In this document: positions 21,941 through 29,368 of the stretch, in pieces
Layout of the letters: each line of letters opens with the position of its first letter
How positions within the stretch are numbered: the stretch's first letter is position 1
Assembly (NCBI RefSeq): GCF_029978005.1
Contig: NZ_JARKOZ010000139.1
Location: forward strand, 1-60,198
Source of the DNA: Solidesulfovibrio sp.
Lineage (GTDB): Bacteria; Desulfobacterota; Desulfovibrionia; Desulfovibrionales; Desulfovibrionaceae
DNA: 60,198 nt
Direction: 5' to 3'
Notes under the pieces: generated by a model
The model's database searches: none
What the model was told of the DNA's origin: nothing
What the model saw: only the letters and a program-made list of their open reading frames with translations
Program-made: the position numbers and the translations under genes

Positions 21941-21994
21941 CGGGGCGCTGCCCCGAGCCCCGCCGGGGGGCATCATGCTCCCCGGACCCCCGCC
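21941..21994 (+). repeat. Variant of the dispersed palindromic element
   Basis: Two small hairpins: CGGGGC/GCCCCG (21941-21955), then CCGGGG/CCCCGG (21963-21985) followed by GGACCCCCGCC. The layout resembles the other palindromic elements but the arms differ. It lies between two co-directional genes. Confidence 0.45.
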
Positions 21995-22013
21995 AAGGGA
22001 TGGATATATCCGG

Positions 22014-22718
22014 ATGGCGTCGCGTAGGCATTTGCTCGGCGAGATGCGCCAGGCCCTGGGCGGGGACGACCGCGAGGCGGCCCTGGCCGTGCTGGCCGTC
22101 GTGCCGGCCAAGACGCGCCTGGGGCCGCTTTTCTCGCTGCTCCTCGATAGGGAGCCGCTCGTGCGCTGGCGGGCGGTCACGGCCTTCGGCGCGGCCATGG
22201 CGGAAATCGCCGCCGCGCGCCCGGAAGACGCCCGCGACGTCTGGCGCAACCTCATGTGGCGGGTCAACGAGGAGTCGGGCAACATCGCCTGGGGCATTCC
22301 CGAATGCATGGGCGAGACCCTGGCCGTGTGCCCGGTGCTTGCCCGCGACTACCACCGCATCCTCATTTCCTACGTCCAGGACTTGCCCGGCGACTGCACC
22401 TACATCGACCATGCGCCGCTGCGGCGCGGGGCTTGGTGGGCCGTCGCCCGCCTGGCCGGGACCGCGCCGGAGCTTTGCCTCCCGGCCCTGCCCGAGATCA
22501 CGGCCGCCCTGGCCGACTGCGACCCCGCCGCCCGGGGCCTGGCCTGCCTGGCCCTGGCCCGGCTTGGGCCCGACCCCTCGCGCACGCTCCTGGAGGGGCT
22601 CGCGGCCCTTGCCGCCGACACGGCCGCCTTCGATCGCTACGACGGCTGGGAGCTTGCGGCCACGACCGTGGCCGAGGCCGCCGGGGAAGCCCTGGCCGCC
22701 TGCCGCAGCTGCATGTAA
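22014..22718 (+). CDS. HEAT-like repeat protein, DVU0298-like
   Basis: 234 residues. The helical repeat pattern (LGPLFSLLLDREPLVRWRAV, YIDHAPLRRGAWWAVARLAG, DPAARGLACLALARLG) resembles HEAT/PBS-lyase repeats. The overall look recalls proteins annotated as the DVU0298 family in sulfate reducers; that is from memory and not checked. No catalytic motif is visible. The central GNIAWGIPECMGE is well formed and may be a conserved core. ATG 22014 is the best start, placed just after a palindromic element. Confidence 0.7.
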   Translation: MASRRHLLGEMRQALGGDDREAALAVLAVVPAKTRLGPLFSLLLDREPLVRWRAVTAFGAAMAEIAAARPEDARDVWRNLMWRVNEESGNIAWGIPECMGETLAVCPVLARDYHRILISYVQDLPGDCTYIDHAPLRRGAWWAVARLAGTAPELCLPALPEITAALADCDPAARGLACLALARLGPDPSRTLLEGLAALAADTAAFDRYDGWELAATTVAEAAGEALAACRSCM

Positions 22719-22782
22719 CCACCTGTTCACATCCCGCGACCTCCCTCGCAGAAACGGGGACGCCGTCCCCATGGAGGTCCGC

Positions 22783-23217
22783 ATGAACCTGAAACCCTGC
22801 CTCACCGCGCTGCTCTTCATGGCCGTCCTGGCCCTGGCCGCGGCCGCCGGACATGCCGGCGAGCCCCCGTCGCGGTGGTCCCTGCCTCCGGAGCAGGCCG
22901 CCGACGCGTATCTCCGCGATCTTACTGCCCAGGTGCCCCTTACGGCCGAGGAACTGGCCGCCGTGCGGCCGATCCTGGTGGAGCAGACCATCAAGCGCCG
23001 GGACGTTGCCCGGGCCCGCCTGGCCGTCAACCCGGGGCTGGCCGGCGTGCTGGCGCTTCGCGAGGACATGCGCGCCGTGTCCCGGGAAACCGACGACAAG
23101 CTCGCCGCCGTCCTGCCCCCGGAAAAGATGGAGCAGGTGCGCGCCTACCGCGAACAATCCCCGGAAAACGACAAGTCCTCGCCCCGGCAGATCGCCCAGG
23201 CCGGCGTCGACGGCTGA
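22783..23217 (+). CDS. Small secreted helical protein, Spy/CpxP-like layout
   Basis: 144 residues with a clear signal peptide (residues 1-28, cleavage after AGHAG or nearby). The mature part is helical and charged, with VPLTAEELAAVRPILVEQTI and LAAVLPPEKMEQVRAYREQS. This LTxEE...PIL pattern resembles periplasmic Spy/CpxP-type or related stress proteins, but no family is certain. GGAGGT lies just before the ATG. A strong terminator follows. Confidence 0.7.
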   Translation: MNLKPCLTALLFMAVLALAAAAGHAGEPPSRWSLPPEQAADAYLRDLTAQVPLTAEELAAVRPILVEQTIKRRDVARARLAVNPGLAGVLALREDMRAVSRETDDKLAAVLPPEKMEQVRAYREQSPENDKSSPRQIAQAGVDG

Positions 23218-23256
23218 TCGAAGCTCTCCTGGTTCCCGAGTCCCTCCCTTACGGCA

Positions 23257-23290
23257 GGGCGCGGCTATCCCCCCGGCCGCGCCCTTTTTT
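23257..23290 (+). terminator. Intrinsic terminator ending the YkgJ gene row
   Basis: Stem GGGCGCGGC/GCCGCGCCC (23257-23265 with 23276-23284) is followed by six T residues. Confidence 0.9.
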
Positions 23291-23300
23291 GTTATGGGGC

Positions 23301-23347
23301 GACGCCTCCGGCGGCCAGGAGGGGCGAGCCCCCTCCTGGACCTCCCG
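23301..23347 (+). repeat. Dispersed palindromic element, copy 2
   Basis: GACGCCTCCGGCGG, then arm CCAGGAGGGG (23315-23324), a five-base loop, the complementary arm (23330-23339) and ACCTCCCG. It lies just after a terminator, between co-directional genes. Confidence 0.75.
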
Positions 23348-23426
23348 CCTGGAGATTTAGTAATTGTAAATTTGGTGGGTTAGGACGATTTCAGGGGAAA
23401 GGACCGGAGAAAAAACACTGTGGCGC

Positions 23427-23454
23427 TTGACCAGAGAACTAAAAGGATTAAATT
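23427..23454 (+). promoter_or_regulatory. Candidate sigma70 promoter of the 116-aa gene
   Basis: TTGACC (23427-23432), 16 bases, then TAAATT (23449-23454), in a locally A/T-rich stretch about 60 bases before the start codon. Confidence 0.5.
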
Positions 23455-23514
23455 TGTCCTCAATCAGCCCGCGCACCAAATGAGGCGGCACACCCGCACG
23501 ACGGAGGAATTGCC

Positions 23515-23865
23515 ATGCAGACGCAGACGCACACCGATCTGTCCGATCTGGTCATCGACTGGAACATGACGCCCGAAGACGCCGTGACCCTGTATCTCGA
23601 GTGGGGCAACAACTCCTGGCATGCCGAGCATAAGCCCGTGACGTCCAAGAACGACTATTCCACCTATTTCGTGGTCAACACTTGGTCGGGACGGCCGGAA
23701 CTGACGCTGGTGCGCCGCAACTCCGAGGACTGCGTGGAACTGGCCTCCTTCGAACTGCCCGAGGATCTGGCCCGGGCCTTCATGGAGGAAAGCGGCTTCA
23801 ACAAGGGCGTCTACGCCCCGAGCGACGCCATCAAGAAGTGGCTGCAAGAGACTCACTTCAACTAG
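23515..23865 (+). CDS. 116-aa protein, DVU0772-like
   Basis: 116 residues, no signal peptide. It contains the distinctive IDWNMTPEDAVTLYLEWGNN near residues 14-33, which I associate with the DVU0772-type proteins of Desulfovibrio (from memory). The rest (NDYSTYFVVNTWSGRPELTL, FELPEDLARAFMEESG) suggests a compact alpha/beta fold. GGAGG precedes the ATG. It is monocistronic, with its own promoter candidate and terminator, which suggests independent regulation. Function is unknown. Confidence 0.8.
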   Translation: MQTQTHTDLSDLVIDWNMTPEDAVTLYLEWGNNSWHAEHKPVTSKNDYSTYFVVNTWSGRPELTLVRRNSEDCVELASFELPEDLARAFMEESGFNKGVYAPSDAIKKWLQETHFN

Positions 23866-23912
23866 AATTTCCGCTGAACACCCACAACCCCCGCACAACG
23901 CCCCTCACCCAT

Positions 23913-23957
23913 GACGCGACCCCGGGAGGATAGGCCCCGAGGTCGCGTCCTTCTTTT
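23913..23957 (+). terminator. Intrinsic terminator of the 116-aa gene
   Basis: Stem GACGCGACC (23913-23921) pairs with GGTCGCGTC (23941-23949), then CTTCTTTT. Confidence 0.75.
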
Positions 23958-24008
23958 GCGGCATGCCGCCGGTCTTGCCCTTGGTCGGCGAAGCTGCGAT
24001 GCTGGCCC

Positions 24009-24734
24009 ATGCTCATGGCCGTCCTCGCCGACATCCACGCCAACCTCGAGGCCCTGACGGCCGTGCTGGTCGACCTCGACACGGCCGGCCCGGCCGTGAC
24101 GGTGAGCCTCGGCGACGACATCGGCTACGGTCCGGACCCGGCCGCGGTGCTGGAGGCGCTCGCCGCCCGCGGCATCCCGAGCGTTCGCGGCAACCACGAA
24201 TGGGCCGTGGCCGACCCGGCGCGGGAGCGGCTTTTCAACGCGCAGGCCAGGGAAGCCGTGGCGCGCACGCGGGAGCTCCTCTCGCCGGAACTCGTCGCCC
24301 GGGTGGCCGCCTTCCCGACTTCGCTTTCGCTCTACGGCTGCCGCTTCGTGCACGGCCTGCCGCCCAACGACACCAACACGTACCTTTTCGAGGCCGGCGA
24401 CGTGACCCTGCGCCGGGCGTTTTCCCGCACGGCCGAGCGGGTCTCCTTCGTCGGCCACACCCACATGCTGGAGGCGGCGAGCCTGCGCGGCCGCGAGGTG
24501 GAGCGCTTCGAGCTGTCCCTGGGCGACAACCCCCTGGATGCCCGCGAGCGCCACATCCTCAACGTCGGCTCCGTGGGCCAGCCCCGCGACGGCGACCGCC
24601 GGGCCAAGTACGGCCTCTACGACGACGCGCGCGACGTGCTGACCATAAGGGCCGTGCCCTACGACGCGCGGCCCACGGCCGAAAAGATCGTGGCCCGAGG
24701 CCTGCCGCGCCGCTATGCCGACAGGCTGCTTTGA
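24009..24734 (+). CDS. Calcineurin-like metallophosphoesterase
   Basis: 241 residues. Metal-binding motifs of the family are all present: ADIHANLEAL near residue 7, LGDDIGYGPD near 33, RGNHEW near 60, HGLPPNDTN near 114, GHTHMLEA near 148, and NVGSVGQPRDGD near 185. This resembles the MJ0936/YfcE-type phosphodiesterases. The substrate is unknown. The ATG at 24009 lacks an obvious ribosome binding site. A toxin-antitoxin pair follows. Confidence 0.88.
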   Translation: MLMAVLADIHANLEALTAVLVDLDTAGPAVTVSLGDDIGYGPDPAAVLEALAARGIPSVRGNHEWAVADPARERLFNAQAREAVARTRELLSPELVARVAAFPTSLSLYGCRFVHGLPPNDTNTYLFEAGDVTLRRAFSRTAERVSFVGHTHMLEAASLRGREVERFELSLGDNPLDARERHILNVGSVGQPRDGDRRAKYGLYDDARDVLTIRAVPYDARPTAEKIVARGLPRRYADRLL

Positions 24735-24794
24735 GTGCCGCGCGGTATTGCCAAGGCGCTGGCGGCCCATTACCTTGGAGCCAAAGGAGCAGCC

Positions 24795-25013
24795 ATGAAG
24801 ACCGATGCGCGACTCGTGCGGCAGGTGCTCGATCTGGGGCCGCTGGAACGGGCGGAACTCATCGAGGTATTGCAAGCCAGCTTCGACGAGGCCGGCGACG
24901 CCGCCATGGAGGCGGCTTGGGGGCATGAGGCCGAGTCGCGGCTGGACGCTTACGCCGCCGGATCGCTCCGGGCGGTGCGCGCGGCCGACGTCTTCGGGAA
25001 AATCGTCGGCTAG
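24795..25013 (+). CDS. Antitoxin of a ParE/RelE-type module (PF09720-like)
   Basis: 72 residues. The pattern LGPLERAELIEVLQASFDE, then WGHEAESRLDAYAAGSLRAV and VFGKIVG, matches the short addiction-module antitoxins (unstable antitoxin family). AAGGAG precedes the ATG at 24795; the frame upstream to 24735 is unlikely. The toxin gene starts five bases downstream. Antitoxins of this type bind the toxin and usually repress the pair. Confidence 0.85.
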   Translation: MKTDARLVRQVLDLGPLERAELIEVLQASFDEAGDAAMEAAWGHEAESRLDAYAAGSLRAVRAADVFGKIVG

Positions 25014-25018
25014 CCAGC

Positions 25019-25321
25019 GTGGACGTCCTTTTTCTTGAGCCGGCCGTCCGCGAGTTCGAGGACGCCGTTTCCTACTACAATGCCGAATGCTCCGGTTTGG
25101 GCTTTACTTTCGCTACGGCTGTGGAAAAGACGCTTTCCCGCATCGTCGCTCATCCAGACGCTTGGCATTCGCTTTCGCCTCGCACCCGTCGCTGTCGCGT
25201 GCCGGGATTTCCCTATGGGATCATTTACCAGCAAGGCAGTGATTCCGTCGTGGTCGTCGCCGTCATGCACATGCGTCGCCACCCTGCCCACTGGCGCGAC
25301 CGGATAGCGCGTCGTCCTTGA
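25019..25321 (+). CDS. ParE/RelE-family toxin
   Basis: 100 residues with the ParE/RelE fold: VLFLEPAVREFEDAVSYYN at the N-terminus, the central LSRIVAHPDAWHSLSPRTRR, and the strand FPYGIIYQQGSDSVVVVAVM leading to the HMRRHPAHW end. GTG start. ParE relatives poison gyrase and RelE relatives cut mRNA on ribosomes; this sequence looks more ParE-like, but the target is not certain. Confidence 0.88.
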   Translation: MDVLFLEPAVREFEDAVSYYNAECSGLGFTFATAVEKTLSRIVAHPDAWHSLSPRTRRCRVPGFPYGIIYQQGSDSVVVVAVMHMRRHPAHWRDRIARRP

Positions 25322-25341
25322 CCCGTTGAAAGTTTTTGAAA

Positions 25342-25394
25342 GGGGGTCCGGGGGAAACTTTTTTCAAAAAGTTTCCCCCCGGCCGCCGGAGGCG
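25342..25394 (-). repeat. Dispersed palindromic element, A/T-core variant
   Basis: On the minus strand: GCCTCCGGCGGCC, an arm of Gs followed by AAACTTTTT, the complementary arm, then GGACCCCC. It has the same framework as the other copies but a different stem. Unlike copies 1 to 4 it is opposite in direction to the flanking genes. Confidence 0.6.
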
Positions 25395-25403
25395 TTTTCA
25401 CGT

Positions 25404-26744
25404 ATGCGGACCATCGGCAAGTATCCCCTGCTCGGCGTGCTGGGCCGGGGCGGCATGGGCGCGGTGTTCAAGGCCAGGGTGCCGGTCGTGGGGCGCGTCG
25501 TCGCGGTGAAGCTTTTGCACCCCAACGAGCTGACCCTCGCCTTGTGGGGCCGCGAGCGGGTGGTGCGGGCCTTTCGGGAGGAGGCGGCGCGGCTTGGCGG
25601 GCTTTGCCACGAGAACGTGGCCGGGGTGTTCGATTACGGCGAGATCGACGGCTGGCCCTATTTCGTGATGGATTTCCACAGCGAGTCCCTGGGATCGATC
25701 ATCGGCGAGACCTATCGGGTGGAGGAGCCCAGCCGCCGGCTGCCCGTGCCGCGCGCCGCAGGCTACGCCGCCCAGCTCCTGGCCGGCCTGGCCAGGCTCC
25801 ACCACGCCGGCATCGTCCACCGCGACGTCAAGCCCTACAACCTGCTGGTCACGGACCGCAACGTGGTCAAGATCACGGACCTGGGGCTTTCCAAGGCCCG
25901 GGGCGAGCGCTTCGACGGCCCGGCCAACCTCAAGGTGGGCTCGCCCTATTACGCCGCGCCGGAGCAGGAGGACGACCCCGACGCCGCCGACGCCAGGGCC
26001 GACCTCTACGCCGCCGGGGTGACGCTTTTCCGCATGCTGTCCGGCCGGCTGCCCGAGCCCGGCACGACCGCCCTGGACGACCCTCTCGTTTCGGGCGGGG
26101 AGGTGTTCGACGGCTTTTTCGCCCGGGCCCTGGCCGTATCGCCGCAAAAGCGCTTCGGGAGCGCCCGGGAGATGGGCGAGGCCCTGGCCGCTTGCCGCCG
26201 GGAATGGGACAGGCGGCTCGAAGGGGTCTGCGCCGGGGCGGTCCTTGCCTCGTCGCGCACGCCGGCGGGGGCGGCACGGCCGCGAAGCGAACCGGTCATG
26301 GTCGGCCTGCGCCAGGCCAGGTCGGCTTTCGGCCTCGACGCGCTGTGGCGGCCGACGGCCTACTGGCCGGGAGGGCTGGAGGCGCAGGGAAAAGGCCTGT
26401 TGCGCGACCCGGACACGGGCCTTTGCTGGCTGCGCGAGGCCGCGCCTTATCCCGTGACCTGGCAGGAAGCGGGTGAGTACGTGGCCGGGCTCAACGCGGC
26501 CGGCTGCGGCGGCCATGGAGACTGGCGGCTGCCGACCGTGGCCGAGCTCGTCACCCTGCTGCGGCCAGAACCCACGGGCGAGGGCTACTGCCAGCCGGCG
26601 GCGCTTGGCCAGCCCGTGCGCCGGGTCTGGAGCGCGGACCGGGCCAACTACGCCAGGGCCTACGCGGCCGACGTGGAGCTCGGCTACGTGACCAGCGTCG
26701 ATTTCCGCTGCCCGGTGGCGGCCCGGGCCGTGCGAAACGCTTGA
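25404..26744 (+). CDS. Ser/Thr protein kinase with C-terminal DUF1566-like domain
   Basis: 446 residues. The kinase domain (about 1-270) has the Gly loop LGRGGMGAVFKA, Lys in VVAVKLLHP, catalytic HRDVKPYNLL, DLG in place of DFG (ITDLGLSKA), and the SPYYAAPEQ activation segment. The C-terminal part (about 320-446) has CWLREAAPYPVTWQEAGEYV, HGDWRLPTVAELVTLL and VDFRCPVAARAV, the pattern of DUF1566/Lcl-type domains. There is no membrane segment, so it is a cytoplasmic kinase; the tail may bind substrates or the cell-surface target. Start at ATG 25404, directly after a palindromic element. Confidence 0.9.
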   Translation: MRTIGKYPLLGVLGRGGMGAVFKARVPVVGRVVAVKLLHPNELTLALWGRERVVRAFREEAARLGGLCHENVAGVFDYGEIDGWPYFVMDFHSESLGSIIGETYRVEEPSRRLPVPRAAGYAAQLLAGLARLHHAGIVHRDVKPYNLLVTDRNVVKITDLGLSKARGERFDGPANLKVGSPYYAAPEQEDDPDAADARADLYAAGVTLFRMLSGRLPEPGTTALDDPLVSGGEVFDGFFARALAVSPQKRFGSAREMGEALAACRREWDRRLEGVCAGAVLASSRTPAGAARPRSEPVMVGLRQARSAFGLDALWRPTAYWPGGLEAQGKGLLRDPDTGLCWLREAAPYPVTWQEAGEYVAGLNAAGCGGHGDWRLPTVAELVTLLRPEPTGEGYCQPAALGQPVRRVWSADRANYARAYAADVELGYVTSVDFRCPVAARAVRNA

Positions 26745-26754
26745 AAAGCCTGGA

Positions 26755-27759
26755 TCAGAGGGGGCATTTCTCCTTGGTCGGGAGCTTGTTGCCGGTCAGG
26801 CGCTTGTAGAGGGCTTCCTCGATGGGCTTGTCGCCGAAACGGGCCAGGTCGATCTCGGCCCGGGCCGCGCCGCGATGGCCGCCGGCCGAGCCCACGTCGC
26901 CGAACATCTTCGAGGCCATGACGCCCATGTTGCGGCCGATGCCGTCGCCGCGAAAGATCACCACCACCTGCTTTTTGACCACCCCCGAGAGCATGTTCCA
27001 GGACAGGCCGTGCACGCGGGTGAAGAAGTCCGCCAGCATGACCAGGAGGTCGGCGCTTTCGATGGCGTCCATGTACACGAAAAGCCCCTTGCTGCCGACG
27101 AAGCGCATCTTGCGGAAGGCCTTGGAGAAGAATTTCAGCCAGCGCCGGTGGTACTCGCTGTGGATGATCTTGCGCATAAGCAGCATGTCGGCGAACTTGG
27201 TGAGATAGCTGAAGGCCTTGACGTCGGCCTCCAGGAAATGCCGCTCGAAGCTTTGGGTGTCGGCCTTGATGCCGTAGACCAGGGCCGTGGCCAGGAGCTT
27301 TCCCGGCCGGATACGCATGTTGTAGAGATACTCCGTGAGAATGGTGCTCACCGAGCCGTAGCCCGGCCGGATGTCCACGAAGGGCGCCTTGACCGGGCTG
27401 TCGGTCTTGACCGGATGGTGGTCGATGACGATGCTGAACGAGCACTGCTTGAAGTCCGGGTGGTGGTGCGGCTGGGAATCGACCATGGCGAAGTGGTCGT
27501 AGCGGTCGCGCAGTTCGGGCGTGAGCATCTGCGTCGGGATGCGCAGGAAGCGCATCATGGCCAGGTTGTCCGGCCGCTTGACCTCGTTGACGTGAGCGAT
27601 GCCCACCTCGGCCACGCGGTGGACCATGATGCGCCGCAGCGCCATGGCCGAGGCCATGGCGTCTGGGTCGGCGTTTATCACGATGAGCCACTTGTCCTCG
27701 CGCCCGAGCATGTGGGCCAGGCGCGCCGTTTCCAGGGTCAGCTTGCGAAAATAGCTCAT
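26755..27759 (-). CDS. DHH-family phosphoesterase (NrnA-like)
   Basis: 334 residues. The DHH domain has INADPDAMASAMAL near residue 28, AMVDSQPHHH near 92, VIDHHPVKTD near 110 and the GIKADTQSF motif near 165. The C-terminal DHHA1 part contains a Gly-rich GDVGSAGGHRGAARAE. Relatives degrade nanoRNA, cyclic dinucleotides or pAp. It is the third gene of the CbiR-CobU run (19-base gap), so a role on a nucleotide loop product is possible, but this is inference. A housekeeping nanoRNase role is equally likely. Confidence 0.88.
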   Translation of the reverse strand: MSYFRKLTLETARLAHMLGREDKWLIVINADPDAMASAMALRRIMVHRVAEVGIAHVNEVKRPDNLAMMRFLRIPTQMLTPELRDRYDHFAMVDSQPHHHPDFKQCSFSIVIDHHPVKTDSPVKAPFVDIRPGYGSVSTILTEYLYNMRIRPGKLLATALVYGIKADTQSFERHFLEADVKAFSYLTKFADMLLMRKIIHSEYHRRWLKFFSKAFRKMRFVGSKGLFVYMDAIESADLLVMLADFFTRVHGLSWNMLSGVVKKQVVVIFRGDGIGRNMGVMASKMFGDVGSAGGHRGAARAEIDLARFGDKPIEEALYKRLTGNKLPTKEKCPL

Positions 27760-27778
27760 GAGGCGTTTCCCTTGGGCG

Positions 27779-28291
27779 TCACTTGAGCGTCAGGGCGCAG
27801 CCGGCGACCACGAGGCGCACATCGCCGGCCAGGGCGGCGACGGTCTGGTTGCAGCCGCCCAGGGCGTCGGCGAAGCGCCGCATGGCCGCGCTCGCGCCAA
27901 GTCCCCCCAGCCCGACCTCGGTGCTCACCACGATCAGTTCCGGTCCGTGCGCCGCGGCATAAGGGCTCAGGGCTTCCGTAAGCGCTTCGGGACACGATCG
28001 CATGGCATTTTCGTCATGGCAGGCGAAGAGCCAAAAGTCCAGGCTGTCGAAGAGAAGAGTGCCCCCCCGGGGGGCCTCGGCGGCGAGCACGTCCATGGCG
28101 GTCGCCCCGGCCTCGATGACGGCCACCCCGGGCGGCCGGGCCCGCTTGTGGGCGGCGATGCGCTCCCGGAACTCGAAATCGAGCGCCCGGCCCGTGGCCA
28201 GCACCCGGCGCGGGGCCGCGCCGGCCAGCAGCAACCCCTCGGCCAGGGCCGACTTGCCGGAGCGCACGCCGCCAAGGAGCAGCCGGATCAT
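27779..28291 (-). CDS. cobU: Adenosylcobinamide kinase / cobinamide-P guanylyltransferase
   Basis: 170 residues. The P-loop GGVRSGKSALAEG opens the protein; the CobU signature LATGRALDFEFRERIAAHKR contains the His that is guanylylated in this family. The later VVSTEVGLG and end residues match. It activates the nucleotide-loop end of cobinamide in B12 assembly and salvage. The ATG overlaps the stop of the CbiR-like gene, so the two are coupled. The Trp/Glu region after the His differs somewhat from the E. coli form. Confidence 0.9.
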   Translation of the reverse strand: MIRLLLGGVRSGKSALAEGLLLAGAAPRRVLATGRALDFEFRERIAAHKRARPPGVAVIEAGATAMDVLAAEAPRGGTLLFDSLDFWLFACHDENAMRSCPEALTEALSPYAAAHGPELIVVSTEVGLGGLGASAAMRRFADALGGCNQTVAALAGDVRLVVAGCALTLK

Positions 28292-29073
28292 TCCCTCTCC
28301 GCCGGACAGGCGGTGGACGCCTGCCCGCCGCAGGCCAGGGCGTCCAGCACGTGCAGGCTCTCCATCAGGTGGACCGGGGCGAAGACCTCGACCACCACGG
28401 TCTCGGGCCGCAGGTTGGCCAGCATCCAGACGAGGACCTCCCGGCCCTCGGGCGACAGGCAGCCCAGGGTGCGGTGGCTGTGGCGCCGTCCGGGCGGCGG
28501 CCCCTCGGCTCCGAAGGGCGAGTAGACATGGAGCATGCGGGTCAGGCGCGCCAGGTCCGGGTCGTGGGCGGGCAGGGCGTGGCCCATGGCCAGCATGTGG
28601 CCGAGATCCAGGCACACGCCGCAGCCGGCCGCGGCGGCCATGGCCGTGACGTCTTCCGGCGAGATTCCCTCGGTGTTCTCGAGAAGCACGGTGGCCGGAT
28701 CGCGGCCGGCTGCGGCCAGGGCGGCCAGGAACGCCTCCAGGGCGGCCAGGCTGTCCGGGGGATGGAGCACCATGGCCCAGGGCACGAGGCGGGCCGTGCT
28801 TTTGAGCAGCCCCTCCATGGCGAAGAAGGCGGCGTCGCCGCCGTGCCGCCAGGGCAGGTCCAGAGGCAGGTGCAGGTGGTAGCGCAGGCCGAAGTCCTTC
28901 TTCGGCAGGTCGTCCGGGCCGTAGGCCAGGCAGCTTTCGAGTTCCAGGAGATAGAGGCCGACCTCGTCCACGGTGCGGGAGAGCAGGCGGCAATTGGCGG
29001 CGGCGGTGTCGGGCCACACGCAGCTCGGGGCGGCGACGCGCCAGGATACGGCGGGGTTGCATTTTTGTATCAT
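28288..29073 (-). CDS. cbiR: CbiR-like cobamide-remodelling phosphodiesterase
   Basis: 261 residues with a TIM-barrel, AP-endonuclease-2-like pattern: first strand RVAAPSCVWPDT, then YHLHLPLDLPW, VLHPPDS, VLLENTEGI, CLDLGHMLAMGH, LHVYSPFG and TVVVEVFAP. Metal ligands would be these His, Glu and Asp residues. The position directly upstream of cobU, and overlapping it, matches the known family that hydrolyses the nucleotide loop of cobamides for remodelling. I choose ATG 29073 because the first strand needs it, although no ribosome binding site is visible. Another AP-endonuclease-2 family enzyme is the alternative. Confidence 0.8.
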   Translation of the reverse strand: MIQKCNPAVSWRVAAPSCVWPDTAAANCRLLSRTVDEVGLYLLELESCLAYGPDDLPKKDFGLRYHLHLPLDLPWRHGGDAAFFAMEGLLKSTARLVPWAMVLHPPDSLAALEAFLAALAAAGRDPATVLLENTEGISPEDVTAMAAAAGCGVCLDLGHMLAMGHALPAHDPDLARLTRMLHVYSPFGAEGPPPGRRHSHRTLGCLSPEGREVLVWMLANLRPETVVVEVFAPVHLMESLHVLDALACGGQASTACPAERE

Positions 29074-29187
29074 TATAAAATCGTTAGGGATAAAAGTTGG
29101 ATGGAAAACTTGAGGAAAGGTTTCCCCGGGAGTATGGAATCCCGGTCGTAAGGGTTTTTAGGGCGACGGCTCAGCATCGCCGGTTTC

Positions 29188-29203
29188 GCGGACCGCGGTC
29201 CGC
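29188..29203. promoter_or_regulatory. 16-bp perfect palindrome
   Basis: GCGGACCGCGGTCCGC reads the same on both strands, with no loop. It sits 21 bases before the 47-aa gene and suits a dimeric regulator site. Confidence 0.35.
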
Positions 29204-29224
29204 CGTTTTCAAAGTGATGGCGTT

Positions 29225-29368
29225 ATGCGACAGATTCGAGACTTCGTGCAGCATTTCTTCAATCCGCTGCACGTGTATTGCCGGCTCAAGGACATGGGCG
29301 TCAAGACGCCCACGGCCCACCGGATGACCAGGGCCTACGAGCGCTACCTCTGGCGCTTCATCTGGTAG
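29225..29368 (+). CDS. 47-aa basic protein, unknown
   Basis: 47 residues beginning MRQIRDFVQHFFNPLHVYC, then GVKTPTAHRMTRAYERYLW, ending RFIW. The mix of aromatic, basic and hydrophobic residues looks protein-like and not like a shadow frame, and I recall similar tiny proteins in Desulfovibrio (not checked). The stop overlaps the end of the opposite-strand EndoQ-UvrD gene by 11 bases. The ribosome binding site is weak. No membrane helix is clear; an amphipathic helix is likely. Confidence 0.55.
   Translation: MRQIRDFVQHFFNPLHVYCRLKDMGVKTPTAHRMTRAYERYLWRFIW

Noticed and set aside
21941-21994. Terminator after the TPR gene
   Set aside because: The two hairpins lack T-runs and match the palindromic element layout better, so I list it as a repeat variant.
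29072-29077. TATAAT overlapping the cbiR start codon
   Set aside because: If it were a -10 box the transcript would start after the first strand of the enzyme; no good -35 exists, so chance is more likely.
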